NCBI GenBank assembly: GCA_937924845.1
Contig: CALDUQ010000022.1
Span: forward strand, 1-42,843
DNA length: 42,843 nucleotides
Direction: 5' to 3'
DNA from: an uncultured Flavobacteriaceae bacterium
GTDB taxonomy: Bacteria > Bacteroidota > Bacteroidia > Flavobacteriales > Flavobacteriaceae
The notes under the pieces are model-generated. The model saw only the letters and a program-made list of their open reading frames with translations, ran no database searches and was not told the origin of the DNA. Position 1 is the first letter of the stretch. Every line of letters starts with the position of its first letter. The translations under genes were made by a program, and so were the position numbers. This document shows, one piece after another, positions 16,237-25,467 of the stretch.

Positions 16237-16244
16237 TACCTTTG
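16237..16244 (+). promoter_or_regulatory. hisS -7 promoter box
   Basis: TACCTTTG is a perfect TAnnTTTG match, 47 bp before the hisS ATG. The leader has no obvious riboswitch or T-box structure. Confidence 0.6.
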
Positions 16245-16291
16245 CAGTAATTTTAAAGTTTACATAGTTAACTTCATATATAAGATAAACG

Positions 16292-17665
16292 ATGGCGCAA
16301 AAACCAAGTATTCCTAAAGGCACAAGAGATTTTTTACCTTTGCAAATCGCAAAGCGAAATTATATTTTTGATACTATAAAATCTAATTTTAAACGTTTTG
16401 GATTTCAACCAATAGAAACGCCGAGTTTTGAAAACTCAAGCACCTTGATGGGAAAATACGGTGATGAGGGTGATCGGCTTATTTTTAAAATATTAAATTC
16501 AGGCGATTTTTTGTCTAAGGTTGATGACGTTTCTTACGCAAAAAAAAATGCACAAGCGTTAACTCCAAAAATCTCCGAAAAAGCATTGCGTTATGACTTA
16601 ACTGTGCCTTTTGCACGTTACGTGGTACAACATCAAAATGAAATTGATTTTCCGTTTAAACGGTATCAAATTCAACCAGTATGGAGGGCAGATCGACCAC
16701 AAAAGGGGCGATTTAGAGAGTTTTTTCAATGCGATGCTGATGTTGTAGGTTCAACATCGTTATGGCAAGAAGTTGAGTTTATACAATTATACGATGCTGT
16801 TTTTACTGACTTAAAGCTGGAGGGTGTTACAATTAAAATTAATAATCGAAAAATATTATCGGGTATTGCCGAAGTTATTAGTGCTCAAGATAAATTGATT
16901 GATTTTACAGTTGCCTTAGATAAATTGGATAAAATAGGCGAAGACAAGGTAAAGGAAGAAATGTTATCTAAAGGTATTTCCCAAACAGGGATTGATGCTT
17001 TACAACCGTTATTTTCAATGTCGGGTACTTTTGAAACGCAAATAACGCTATTAAAATCAATTTTAGCTACTTCAGCCGAAGGCTTAAAAGGAATTGAAGA
17101 GTTAGAGTTTATAAATACAGCAATAACATCTTTGGGCTTAAAGAGCGCGAAATTAGATTTGGATGTCACGCTTGCTCGCGGACTTAATTATTATACGGGT
17201 GCTATATTTGAAGTGTCAGCACCCGAGGGTGTGAAAATGGGGTCTATTGGCGGCGGTGGTCGTTATGATGATTTAACAGGTGTTTTTGGACTAAAAAATG
17301 TAAGCGGTGTAGGTGTTAGTTTTGGCTTAGACCGAATTTATTTGGTGCTTGAAGATTTAAATTTATTTCCAAAAACAATTACAGATGCCACAGATATAAT
17401 GTTTATTAATTTTGGTGATACAGAAGCGCTGTATTGCTTAAAAGCAATACAGCTACTTAGAGCACAAGGTGTAAAAGCTGAGCTTTATCCTGATACAGCT
17501 AAAATGAAAAAACAAATGAACTATGCTAATAAGCGTCAAATTCCTTTTGTGGTTTTAGTAGGAGATAAGGAGCTTGAAAACGATAACTATACGTTGAAAA
17601 ATATGGTTAGCGGTGAGCAGCAATCCGTATCATTATCTGAGCTTATTTTAGCATTGTCCAATTAA
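16292..17665 (+). CDS. hisS: Histidyl-tRNA synthetase
   Basis: HisS charges tRNA-His in the cytosol. The 457-aa class II synthetase begins [12 protein letters not shown] (motif near the N-terminus). Motif 2 includes [22 protein letters not shown]. The HisA signature [19 protein letters not shown] is at about residue 289, followed by [11 protein letters not shown] and motif 3 [15 protein letters not shown]. The C-terminal anticodon-binding domain (about 365-457) contains [21 protein letters not shown]. All are intact. It converges with the SDR gene, whose stop lies 17 bp beyond. Confidence 0.98.
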   Translation: MAQKPSIPKGTRDFLPLQIAKRNYIFDTIKSNFKRFGFQPIETPSFENSSTLMGKYGDEGDRLIFKILNSGDFLSKVDDVSYAKKNAQALTPKISEKALRYDLTVPFARYVVQHQNEIDFPFKRYQIQPVWRADRPQKGRFREFFQCDADVVGSTSLWQEVEFIQLYDAVFTDLKLEGVTIKINNRKILSGIAEVISAQDKLIDFTVALDKLDKIGEDKVKEEMLSKGISQTGIDALQPLFSMSGTFETQITLLKSILATSAEGLKGIEELEFINTAITSLGLKSAKLDLDVTLARGLNYYTGAIFEVSAPEGVKMGSIGGGGRYDDLTGVFGLKNVSGVGVSFGLDRIYLVLEDLNLFPKTITDATDIMFINFGDTEALYCLKAIQLLRAQGVKAELYPDTAKMKKQMNYANKRQIPFVVLVGDKELENDNYTLKNMVSGEQQSVSLSELILALSN

Positions 17666-17681
17666 GTTTTACGAGTTGTAA

Positions 17682-18464
17682 TTACAAACTTTTTGTTCTA
17701 CCACCGTCTACTGGTAAATTCACGCCATTAATGTAGCTTGCCGCTTCGCTGGCTAAAAATGTTATGGCATTTGCGGTTTCTTGAGGTTTTGCAAAACGAT
17801 GAGCAGGTGTGTGCGTTTTCATTACAGCAGTCATATCCTCGATAGATGTATTTGTTTTTTTAGCTTTTACTTTTATAATTTCGTTAAGGCGTTCAGTTTC
17901 TGTAAAGCCAGGTAAAACATTATTAACTGTAATACCATGCGCACCAACTTCAAACGATAAGGTTTTACTCCAATTTCCTACAGCATTACGTATGGTGTTA
18001 CTTACGCCAAGCCCAGGGATGGGTTCTTTTACAGAAGTTGAAATTACGTTAATAATACGTCCAAAACACTGAGTTTTCATATACGGAATTAAAGCTTGAG
18101 CTAAAATATGGTTACACTTTAAGTGTTGTGTAAACGCATTTTCAAATTGATCTAGGCTAGCATCTAAAATAGTGCCACTAGGGGGGCCCCCTGTATTATT
18201 TATTAAAATATGAAAACCGTTATTTTTAGAAATATAAGTGTTTACTTTTTGTTTTAAATCATTTGGGTTTTGAAAATCAGCAACAATGTAATCATGCGCT
18301 CTTTGTTGTGGAAGATCTTTTACTATTTGTTTAAGTTTCTCCTCATTTCTGGCTAAAAGGGTGACTCTAACGCCTTCTGCGGCTAAAGCAAAAGCTGTTG
18401 CTTTACCTATGCCTTGAGTGCTGCCACAAACAAGGGCATGTTTGGTATTAAGTTTTAAATCCAT
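17682..18464 (-). CDS. SDR-family protein of the kynurenine operon, lacking YxxxK
   Basis: The 260-aa Rossmann protein has the nucleotide-binding glycine motif GSTQGIGKA (residues 14-22), an NNTGGPPSG segment in place of NNAG, and the C-terminal VDGGRTKSL. At the catalytic site the usual Tyr-x-x-x-Lys is replaced by S155-N-T-I-R159 (GLGVSNTIRNAVGNWSKTL), while the preceding serines (ISTSV, 142-144) remain. This SNTIR variant is, as I recall, a coherent SDR subgroup, so I take it as natural rather than decay. It is last in the kynurenine operon, 10 bp after the dehydrogenase gene. It may act as a non-classical reductase, hydrolase or isomerase in the later pathway, but the substrate is unknown. 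Confidence 0.85.
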   Translation of the reverse strand: MDLKLNTKHALVCGSTQGIGKATAFALAAEGVRVTLLARNEEKLKQIVKDLPQQRAHDYIVADFQNPNDLKQKVNTYISKNNGFHILINNTGGPPSGTILDASLDQFENAFTQHLKCNHILAQALIPYMKTQCFGRIINVISTSVKEPIPGLGVSNTIRNAVGNWSKTLSFEVGAHGITVNNVLPGFTETERLNEIIKVKAKKTNTSIEDMTAVMKTHTPAHRFAKPQETANAITFLASEAASYINGVNLPVDGGRTKSL

Positions 18465-18474
18465 TTATTTTTTT

Positions 18475-19914
18475 TTAATATTTTATGCATATATTTTTTT
18501 GTTCGGTAAAAAACCGAAGTGCTTCAAAACCACCTTCTCTGCCAACACCGCTAGCTTTTACACCCCCAAATGGGGTTCTTAAGTCACGTGTCATCCAAGT
18601 GTTTATCCATATAATACCTGCTTGTAAATGCTCGCTAAAGTACATTGATCGTTTTAAATTATTTGTCCAAACGGTTGCTGATAAGCCGTATTTTACATCA
18701 TTTGCCATGTTTAAGGCTTCTTCGTCAGTATCAAAAGGCATAATACTCACCACAGGACCAAATATTTCTTCTTGATTGATACGGCAATCATTAGAGTTAA
18801 CTTCTATAATTGTAGGTTCAAAATAATAACCATCTTCATTGTTTTTAACATTAACTTTGTTGCCGCCAAGTAAAATAGTGTGTTTTTCTGCTTTAGCTAT
18901 GATAATATAATCTTGTATTTTAATTAGGTGTGTTTTTGAAACCACAGCTCCAATATTCGAGGTTTTATCCGAAGGTAACCCTATTTTTAAAGCTTTAACT
19001 TTAGCTATAAAATCGGTTTTAAATTTATTATAAATTGATCGTTCTACAAAAATTCGGCTTCCGCATAAACATATTTGTCCTTGATTTGCAAATGATGATT
19101 TTACGGTAGTATTTATCATGGTTTGATAATCGCAGTCAGCAAAAATGATATTTGGGTTTTTTCCGCCAAGCTCTAATGATAATTTTTTAAACATCGGGGC
19201 GGCAGTTTTTGCAATAGAAGCGCCGGTTGCGGTACCGCCTGTAAAGCTTATAGCCTTAATGTTAGGGTGGGTTACAATGGCTTGACCTGTGGTACTGCCT
19301 AGCCCATGAACGATATTTAATACACCTGGGGGTAAGCCTGCTTTATTGCAAATATCGCCCAATAAATAAGCTGTTACAGGTGTGACTTCGCTTGGTTTTG
19401 CAACAACGCAATTACCTGCGGCTATGGCTGGTGCGATTTTCCAAGTAAATAAATAAAGCGGTAAATTCCAAGGTGATATGCAACCTACCACACCTATGGG
19501 TTGTCTTAGGGTATAATTAATAACTTGAGCGCTTGTATTACTGTGACTTTCGCTATAAAATTGTGTAATGGCATTGCCAAAAAATCTAAAATTACTAGCG
19601 GCACGAGGTATATCTACGGTTTTGGCTAATGTAATTGGTTTGCCATTGTCCTTACTTTCAGCCTCGGCAAAAAGACTGCTATGTTTTTCGATTAAATCGG
19701 AAATTTTTAGCAGTATTTTACTGCGTTTTTCTGCTGATGTTTTTGACCAAGTTTTAAAACTTTGCGCAGCTGCTTGATACGCAGCTTCAACATCAGATTG
19801 GTTAGAATTTGGGATTTTTCCGTAAATCACACCATTAGACGGATTGTAATTGTCTATCCATAATTTAGATTGTGGAGGTGTAAATGCGCCGTTAATGTAA
19901 TTACGTATTTCCAT
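18475..19914 (-). CDS. 2-aminomuconate (or 2-hydroxymuconate) semialdehyde dehydrogenase
   Basis: This 479-aa NAD-dependent aldehyde dehydrogenase has the general base E248 in LELGG and the nucleophile C282 in FANQGQICLCGSR. The substrate and cofactor motifs PWNLPLYLFTWKIAPAIAAGN and FTGGTATG are also present. The GQICLCGSR variant and the context (RidA-type deaminase gene 1 bp upstream, kmo and kynU in the same operon) point to oxidation of 2-aminomuconate-6-semialdehyde in tryptophan/kynurenine catabolism, as for AmnC/NbaE. Activity on 2-hydroxymuconic semialdehyde is also possible for this family. Substrate assignment rests on context plus family resemblance. Confidence 0.88.
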   Translation of the reverse strand: MEIRNYINGAFTPPQSKLWIDNYNPSNGVIYGKIPNSNQSDVEAAYQAAAQSFKTWSKTSAEKRSKILLKISDLIEKHSSLFAEAESKDNGKPITLAKTVDIPRAASNFRFFGNAITQFYSESHSNTSAQVINYTLRQPIGVVGCISPWNLPLYLFTWKIAPAIAAGNCVVAKPSEVTPVTAYLLGDICNKAGLPPGVLNIVHGLGSTTGQAIVTHPNIKAISFTGGTATGASIAKTAAPMFKKLSLELGGKNPNIIFADCDYQTMINTTVKSSFANQGQICLCGSRIFVERSIYNKFKTDFIAKVKALKIGLPSDKTSNIGAVVSKTHLIKIQDYIIIAKAEKHTILLGGNKVNVKNNEDGYYFEPTIIEVNSNDCRINQEEIFGPVVSIMPFDTDEEALNMANDVKYGLSATVWTNNLKRSMYFSEHLQAGIIWINTWMTRDLRTPFGGVKASGVGREGGFEALRFFTEQKNICIKY

Positions 19915-19915
19915 T

Positions 19916-20320
19916 TTATACTGGTTTTGGTAGGTAAGCCATGACTTTTATTTCGATTACCAAATCGGGATGTGGTAATTGGTGCACAGCAACTGTGGTA
20001 CGTGTTGGGCCTGTTTTTATGTCAAAAAATTCGGCGTAAGCTTTATTGTAACCTGCAAAATCATTCATGTTTACCAAAAAGGTTGTTACATCAACAATAT
20101 TTTTTAAGGAAGCACCGTGACCTGCTAAGTTTTTATCAATATTTTTAAGCACTTCTCTAGTTTGTGTTTCAATATTTAAATGTTTTGTGCCCATATCGTC
20201 AATTACATCAACTCCAGCAATGGTGTTATCTGGCCGTCTTGAACTTGTGCCCGATACAAATATAAAATCGCCCACGCGTTTGGTATGTGGGTAAGCGCCT
20301 CTTGGTGTTACTTTTGTCAT
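19916..20320 (-). CDS. 2-aminomuconate deaminase-like RidA protein
   Basis: This 134-aa RidA/YjgF-family protein retains R107 ([25 protein letters not shown] region, residues 104-128) and E123, the pair used in imine/enamine deamination. The segments [27 protein letters not shown] and [14 protein letters not shown] closely match the 2-aminomuconate deaminases AmnD/NbaF of Pseudomonas as I recall them, and differ from housekeeping RidA. It would hydrolyse 2-aminomuconate to 4-oxalocrotonate and ammonia. Gene order and gaps of 1 bp and 8 bp to its neighbours support co-translation with the dehydrogenase and kmo. Confidence 0.88.
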   Translation of the reverse strand: MTKVTPRGAYPHTKRVGDFIFVSGTSSRRPDNTIAGVDVIDDMGTKHLNIETQTREVLKNIDKNLAGHGASLKNIVDVTTFLVNMNDFAGYNKAYAEFFDIKTGPTRTTVAVHQLPHPDLVIEIKVMAYLPKPV

Positions 20321-20328
20321 GTTTTTTT

Positions 20329-21726
20329 TTATTGGTTTAAACCAGCTACACTATCATCTTCTAGTATAGCATTGGTTGCATTGGTAACTAATTTTAAAAT
20401 AGTATTTAAATCGGTTTTGGTGGTTATTTTTTGGTCTGATAGTAAATTTAAAATGGCTTTATCTTGCGCGCGCCCTTTCAGCATGGCTGTACGATAATTT
20501 ATATTTTCATTAAAAGTTACTAATGAGTATTTTGAGGCATATTGCGTGGGGAAATTTAGCTCTAAAGCCATTTCAATTTCTCGTTTTTGTTTAAAAATTG
20601 GGTTAGCTACGTGAGCTTTCATTTCATGAAAATTATCAATAGCTAAATCGGCAATTGCATCGGTGTTTTGTTTACGGTTAGTTTCGTAAGTTTTAAAAAT
20701 AGAGTCCCAATTATCTAATTTTAAATCAAGTACTTTGTCAAATTCAACAACATCTTCAAACGAGGCATTCATCCCTTGTCCGTAAAACGGCACGATAGCA
20801 TGAGCGGCATCACCCATTAATAAAGCATTTCCTTTATAATGCCATGGTGCACATTTAATAGTGCCTAGTGGTGCGGTTGGATTTTTAATAAAATCATTGA
20901 CTAGGTTAGGCATTAGTTTTAAAGCATCGGGAAATTCGGTTTTAAAAAACAATTCAATTTGCTTTGGGGTGTTAAGGTTGTCAAAATTGAATTGGCCCTC
21001 ACTATAGCTTAAAAATAAAGTTACGGTAAAGCTGCCGTCTAAATTTGGTAAGGCAATGAGCATAAAATCACCCCTTGGCCAAATGTGTAATGCGTTTTTA
21101 TTAATTTTAAAATCACCGTTAGCATGAGGTTCTATATTTAACTCTTTATAGCCATGGGTTAGGTAGTTTTGCGAATAACTAAATAAAAACTTTTTACCTA
21201 AATAAAAACTTTTGCGAAGTGCCGATCCTGCGCCATCGGTTGCAATAATGCAGTCAGAGTTTACGCTAAAGTCATTTTTAGTGTGATAATCTTTAAAATG
21301 AGCAGTAGTGTTTGTAAAATCAACCGAAGTACATTTTTTATTAAAATGAATTGTAACATTACGATGCGATTCGGCTTCATTTAATAGCAAAGCATTAAGT
21401 GATTGCCTTGATATGGAGTTGATAAACTCATAGCTTCGGCCGCTGTATTTTGATAGAAAAGTGTTTTCGTTTTTATCATGAATCATTCGCCCGTGCATGG
21501 GAATACAAAGTTCTTTAACTTTGTATTCTAAACCTACTAGTTTTATGGCTTTGTTGCCACGATCGGAAAAAGCTAAATTTATGGAGCGTCCTGCCGAGAT
21601 GTCGGTTTTTCTAAGGTCGGGTAGTTTTTCGTAAACAGTAATGTTAAAACCGCGTTGTGCAAGTCGTAAAGCTAGTAAGCTGCCACATAAACCTGCACCG
21701 ATTATGGTAATGTTTTGGTCTTTCAA
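20329..21726 (-). CDS. kmo: Kynurenine 3-monooxygenase
   Basis: This FAD- and NADPH-dependent enzyme hydroxylates kynurenine to 3-hydroxykynurenine. The 465-aa protein starts with the FAD-binding GAGLCG motif (residues 10-15), and [14 protein letters not shown] is the KMO-specific segment after the first fold. [10 protein letters not shown] follows, and [19 protein letters not shown] (about 308-326) contains the second FAD contact. The C-terminal part (from about 385) is long and polar, without an obvious membrane anchor as in eukaryotic KMO. The stop is 4 bp from the kynU stop in the operon order kynU-kmo-ridA-aldh-sdr. Confidence 0.95.
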   Translation of the reverse strand: MKDQNITIIGAGLCGSLLALRLAQRGFNITVYEKLPDLRKTDISAGRSINLAFSDRGNKAIKLVGLEYKVKELCIPMHGRMIHDKNENTFLSKYSGRSYEFINSISRQSLNALLLNEAESHRNVTIHFNKKCTSVDFTNTTAHFKDYHTKNDFSVNSDCIIATDGAGSALRKSFYLGKKFLFSYSQNYLTHGYKELNIEPHANGDFKINKNALHIWPRGDFMLIALPNLDGSFTVTLFLSYSEGQFNFDNLNTPKQIELFFKTEFPDALKLMPNLVNDFIKNPTAPLGTIKCAPWHYKGNALLMGDAAHAIVPFYGQGMNASFEDVVEFDKVLDLKLDNWDSIFKTYETNRKQNTDAIADLAIDNFHEMKAHVANPIFKQKREIEMALELNFPTQYASKYSLVTFNENINYRTAMLKGRAQDKAILNLLSDQKITTKTDLNTILKLVTNATNAILEDDSVAGLNQ

Positions 21727-21730
21727 AATT

Positions 21731-23002
21731 TTAATGTTTTAAAATAGTTTGTAATTTATCTACCATATGATACACATCTAAATACGAATTATAAAGCGGC
21801 ACAGGAGCACAGCGTATCACATCGGGCTCACGCCAATCGCTTATCACCCCTGATTTTGTTAATTTGTCGTGCAAATTTTTATCGGCATTAAGCACTTGTA
21901 TTGATAATTGACACCCACGCTCATTGGGGTTGCTAGGCGTTATAATTTTGATAGTGTCCTCGCCAAGTTGTTTTAGTAAAAACTCAAAATAACTTGTAAG
22001 TTGTTTAGATTTTTTAATAAGAGTTTCCATGCCAATGGAATCAAATAAATCTAACGATGCTTTTATGGCAGCCATTGATAAGATAGGGGGGTTGCTAAGT
22101 TGCCAACCTTCGGCGCCAGGTAATACATCAAACTCATCACGCATGTTAAAACGTGTAGTTTTGTTATGGCTCCACCAGCCTGTAAATCGGTTTAAGTTTT
22201 TGTTATTTGCATGACGTTCATGCACAAAGCAGCCCGATAAACTGCCAGGGCCTGCATTTAAATATTTGTAAGTGCACCAAACCGCAAAATCGGCACCCGA
22301 GTTATGCAAATCAAGATTAACGTTGCCAGCGCCATGCGCACAATCAAAACCTACTTTGCAGCCAGCTTTGTGACCTAAAGTTGTAATGCGCTTTAAATCA
22401 AAAAATTGCCCTGTATAATAATTAACACCGCCTATTAAAATAAGTGCAATTTCATGACCTTGCGTATTTAAAATATGTTCAAGGTCGTTGTAGTTTAAAC
22501 AGTCTTCATTTACTCGAGGCGACCATAAAATTAAGCCATCTTTGTCATCATAACCATGATGGCGTAATTGCGATTCGACCGCATATTTATCCGAAGGAAA
22601 AGCATCACTTTCAATTAAAATTTTATAACGTTTAGCCGTGGGTTTGTAAAACGACGCCATCATAAAATGTAAGTTTGCCGTAAGTGAGTTCATGGTAACC
22701 ACCTCGATTGGTTTGGCGCCAACGAGTCTCGCTGTACTTTCGGTTAAAAACTCATGATAAGGTAACCAGGGGTTTTTAGCTTCGGTATGCCCTTCAACAC
22801 CCAAATTAGCCCAGTCATTTAGCTCTTGATTGATATAGGTTTTTGTGGTTTTTGGCTGTAATCCTAGCGAGTTGCCGCAAAAGTAAATTAAATCGTTACC
22901 GTCTTTATCTTTAGGGATATGAAACTCAGATTTGTATTTGGCTAAAGGGTCTAATTCGTCTAAAGTTTTAGCGTAATCAATACCAGTTTTATGTGTAAGC
23001 AT
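21731..23002 (-). CDS. kynU: Kynureninase
   Basis: This PLP enzyme cleaves kynurenine or 3-hydroxykynurenine to (3-hydroxy)anthranilate and alanine. The 423-aa length is usual. K246 in WCTYKYLNAGPG is the Schiff-base lysine, and D220 and H223 in VGFDCAHGAGN contact the cofactor. IYFCGNSLGLQP and FPSDKYAVESQL match the substrate region. With Kmo next door the likely substrate is 3-hydroxykynurenine. It is the first gene of the minus-strand operon and has a perfect -7 box upstream. Confidence 0.96.
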   Translation of the reverse strand: MLTHKTGIDYAKTLDELDPLAKYKSEFHIPKDKDGNDLIYFCGNSLGLQPKTTKTYINQELNDWANLGVEGHTEAKNPWLPYHEFLTESTARLVGAKPIEVVTMNSLTANLHFMMASFYKPTAKRYKILIESDAFPSDKYAVESQLRHHGYDDKDGLILWSPRVNEDCLNYNDLEHILNTQGHEIALILIGGVNYYTGQFFDLKRITTLGHKAGCKVGFDCAHGAGNVNLDLHNSGADFAVWCTYKYLNAGPGSLSGCFVHERHANNKNLNRFTGWWSHNKTTRFNMRDEFDVLPGAEGWQLSNPPILSMAAIKASLDLFDSIGMETLIKKSKQLTSYFEFLLKQLGEDTIKIITPSNPNERGCQLSIQVLNADKNLHDKLTKSGVISDWREPDVIRCAPVPLYNSYLDVYHMVDKLQTILKH

Positions 23003-23024
23003 TTTATTAGTTGTGTGTTTTCCT

Positions 23025-23032
23025 CAAAGTTA
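23025..23032 (-). promoter_or_regulatory. Promoter box of the kynurenine operon
   Basis: TAACTTTG on the minus strand matches TAnnTTTG perfectly and lies 22 bp before the kynU ATG. The 62-bp gap to the divergent methyltransferase gene is short, so regulation of the two may be linked. No kynR-type Lrp/AsnC regulator gene is in the window. Confidence 0.6.
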
Positions 23033-23064
23033 CTATTTTGTTGATTAAATAAAAAACAAAACTT

Positions 23065-23862
23065 ATGCGTGACAATCAAGATTATTTTAATGTAAATGCA
23101 TCTACTTGGAATAAAAAAGTTGCTATACATGCCAAAAGTGAAATGTATAATATGGAAGAATTTAAGTTAGGTAAAAGTTCCTTGAATAGATATGAATTGG
23201 ACGCTTTGGGTGATGTTAATAACAAGTCACTTTTGCATTTGCAATGCCATTTTGGTCAAGATACGTTAAGTTTAGCCCGTATGGGTGCAAATTGTACAGG
23301 TGTAGATATTAGTGAAAAAGGGATAGAATTAGCTCAAAATTTAAATAAATCATTACAACAAGATGCTAAATTTGTTTGTTGTAACGTGTTAGATACTTCA
23401 AAATATATTGACAAAACCTTTGATATTGTTTATACCAGTTATGGGGTTATTGGCTGGCTACCCAATTTAAAGCCATGGGCAAAAATGATTGCCGAGCGAT
23501 TAAAGCCAGGAGGGGTGTTTTATATGGTAGAGTTTCACCCCATTGTTTGGATGTTTGATTATACTAGCGACGACATAAATATGCGTTACGGATATCATCA
23601 AAACGAGGTGATTCATGAAGAGTATAAAGGTACTTATGCCGATGAAACATCGGAAATCATTAGCAAGGAATACACTTGGAATCACGGACTAGGTGAGGTT
23701 GTTACAGCTTTAATAGAGGCTGGTTTAACTATCGAGTATTTACACGAGCATAATGAAAGCCCTTATGACGTTTTGCCAGATTTACAAGCAACATCAACAG
23801 GGCATTATACCACAAAACACCAATTATATCCTTTAATTTTTGAGCTTAAAGCTTATAAATAA
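23065..23862 (+). CDS. Class I SAM-dependent methyltransferase
   Basis: The 265-aa protein has the SAM-binding motif I LHLQCHFGQDTLSLARMG (about residues 52-69) ending in the acidic GVDIS position. This variant, with HFGQDT in place of the usual GCGTG, is found in a group of uncharacterised bacterial methyltransferases. Motif Post-I to IV are visible as DIVYTSYGVIGWLPNL and LKPGGVFYMVEFHP. The substrate is unknown. It is divergent from kynU and converges with msrA (4-bp gap). It could act on a small molecule. Confidence 0.85.
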   Translation: MRDNQDYFNVNASTWNKKVAIHAKSEMYNMEEFKLGKSSLNRYELDALGDVNNKSLLHLQCHFGQDTLSLARMGANCTGVDISEKGIELAQNLNKSLQQDAKFVCCNVLDTSKYIDKTFDIVYTSYGVIGWLPNLKPWAKMIAERLKPGGVFYMVEFHPIVWMFDYTSDDINMRYGYHQNEVIHEEYKGTYADETSEIISKEYTWNHGLGEVVTALIEAGLTIEYLHEHNESPYDVLPDLQATSTGHYTTKHQLYPLIFELKAYK

Positions 23863-23866
23863 TTGA

Positions 23867-24529
23867 CTAGTGCGAGTTTTGTTTTAAGTACTGCGGAAAT
23901 TTAGCTTGAAATCGTTTTAAACGCGGTATCGATACGTTTTTTACATAGGGGTTGTTTGGGTTTAATCGTTCATAATTTTGGTGATAATCTTCGGCAACCC
24001 AAAATTTTTGAAACGGATATACTTCGGCAGCAATGCTAGCATTAAGTGTTTTTGCTAACGTTTGTTTTTTTTCTAAAATAATTTGTTTTTGCTTATCGTT
24101 TTGATAAAAAATTATAGAGCGGTATTGCGAGCCTTTGTCAGGACCTTGCCCGTTAACCTGAGTTGGGTTTTGAGAGCCAAAATACACATCAACCAAAGTG
24201 CTAAATGTAACCTGATTAGGGTCGTAAATCACCTCAACAGCTTCGGCATGTCCAGTGTTCCCTGTGTTACTAGATTGGTAAGTTGGTTTTGTTGTATGTC
24301 CGCCAGAGTAGCCATTTACAACTTCGTTAACCCCATGTACGCTTTCATAAATTGCTTCAACACACCAAAAGCAACCGCTTGCAAAATAAGCCTTTTCTAA
24401 TCCGTTTTCACTAGCAACTTTAACAGGTTTTAAGTTTGTAATGTCTTCGGTTTTGGGTGTATTATTTTGTGCTGTATTAGCACAAGTAAAACAAAAAATT
24501 AGTAATACAGCAATAAGTACCTGTTTCAT
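23867..24529 (-). CDS. msrA: Peptide methionine (S)-S-oxide reductase, exported
   Basis: MsrA reduces methionine-S-sulfoxide in oxidised proteins. I chose the internal ATG at 24529 (220 aa), which gives a clean signal sequence MKQVLIAVLLIFCFTCANTAQ. The upstream ATG at 24556 would add nine charged residues. A cysteine at residue 16 after the hydrophobic core could be a lipobox, although the preceding threonine is atypical. The catalytic motif is GCFWC (C53 with C56 as possible resolving partner). No C-terminal resolving cysteine is present. GYSGGHTTKPTYQ, NTGHAEAVEVIYDP and QYRSIIFY complete the fold. It probably acts in the periplasm. Confidence 0.93.
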   Translation of the reverse strand: MKQVLIAVLLIFCFTCANTAQNNTPKTEDITNLKPVKVASENGLEKAYFASGCFWCVEAIYESVHGVNEVVNGYSGGHTTKPTYQSSNTGNTGHAEAVEVIYDPNQVTFSTLVDVYFGSQNPTQVNGQGPDKGSQYRSIIFYQNDKQKQIILEKKQTLAKTLNASIAAEVYPFQKFWVAEDYHQNYERLNPNNPYVKNVSIPRLKRFQAKFPQYLKQNSH

Positions 24530-24631
24530 AAGCTTAATTTTTATAGCGTGATGCATTGTTTTAATAATTATAAATTAAACTCATTAGTCGGTAAAATAGT
24601 GTGTGGTTTACGTTAAAAAAACGTTTAATAT

Positions 24632-24665
24632 AAAAAAAGCAGCTTTTTTTAAAGCTGCTTTTTTT
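24632..24665 (-). terminator. Bidirectional terminator after the zinc-ribbon-family gene
   Basis: AAAAAAAGCAGCTTT (24632-24646) pairs with AAAGCTGCTTTTTTT (24651-24665) across a T4 loop. Runs of A and T flank the GC core on both sides. It follows the stop at 24688 on the minus strand and precedes msrA, separating the two transcripts. Confidence 0.8.
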
Positions 24666-24687
24666 GTATGGTAAATTATATAGAAGG

Positions 24688-25467
24688 TTAAAGCTTAGCA
24701 AATAATTTTTGCATTTTAGCTTTTTGCTCTTCTGCAAGTATAGCATCAACAAGGATACGGCCACTATGCTCATCAGTAATAATTTTTTTGCGAGAAGCAA
24801 TTTCAACTTGAATTTGTGGCGGAATAGTAAAATACGATCCTCCAGATGCACCTCTCTCAATTGGCACAACGGCTAAACCGTTTTTTACATTAGTTCTAAT
24901 ACGATCGTAAGCAATAACCAAACGCTCTTCGATAGTTTTTTTGTAATCTTCAGATTTTTTTAGAAGTGTTTCTTCCTCAATTTTAGTTTCTTCAAGAATA
25001 GCGTCAAGTTCACTTTTTTTATGAGCTAAGTGTGATTTTCTTTCATCCAAACGTTGCGTATTGGTATCTATCACTACTTTTTTTTGTTCAATTTGAACTT
25101 TAAACTCTTTGATGTGTTTTTCAGCCAATTGAATTTCTAATTCTTGAAACTCAGTTTCTTTAGTTAAAGAGTCATATTCTCTGTTATTTCTAACATTTTT
25201 TTGTTGCTCAGTATATTTTTGAATTAACCCTTTAGATTCTTCAATGGCATTTTTTTTGCCTTTTATTTGGTCATTAGTATTTGCTAAATCATCATTTAAT
25301 TTTTGAAGACGAGTGGTTAAACCTTCAATTTCATCTTCTAAGTCTTGAACCTCTAATGGTAATTCTCCTCTTACATTTCTAATTTCGTCAATGCGAGAGT
25401 CGATTAATTGTAAGTCGTATAATGCTCTTAGTCGATCTTCTACAGTAACTTCTTTCTTTTTAGCCAT
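24688..25467 (-). CDS. Coiled-coil protein of the C4-type zinc-ribbon family, cysteines lost
   Basis: The 259-aa protein has a long antiparallel coiled coil (about residues 10-195, with VRNNREYDSLTKETEFQELEI as the family hallmark) and a C-terminal ribbon (about 205-250). In the family the ribbon reads CxxC...CxxC. Here the positions are S, S, D and S (ASGGSYFTIPPQ and ITDEHSGRIL), so no zinc can be bound, while the fold-defining IPPQ and GRILVD are kept. I recall the same loss in other Flavobacteriaceae, so it seems an established lineage trait. Its ATG overlaps the Nif3-family stop (ATGGCTAA), an operon pairing common in bacteria. Exact function is unknown. Confidence 0.85.
   Translation of the reverse strand: MAKKKEVTVEDRLRALYDLQLIDSRIDEIRNVRGELPLEVQDLEDEIEGLTTRLQKLNDDLANTNDQIKGKKNAIEESKGLIQKYTEQQKNVRNNREYDSLTKETEFQELEIQLAEKHIKEFKVQIEQKKVVIDTNTQRLDERKSHLAHKKSELDAILEETKIEEETLLKKSEDYKKTIEERLVIAYDRIRTNVKNGLAVVPIERGASGGSYFTIPPQIQVEIASRKKIITDEHSGRILVDAILAEEQKAKMQKLFAKL

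Noticed and set aside
24561-24869. 102-codon minus frame covering the terminator between msrA and the coiled-coil gene
   Set aside because: It overlaps the end of the coiled-coil gene in another frame, crosses the hairpin terminator and encodes low-complexity residues.
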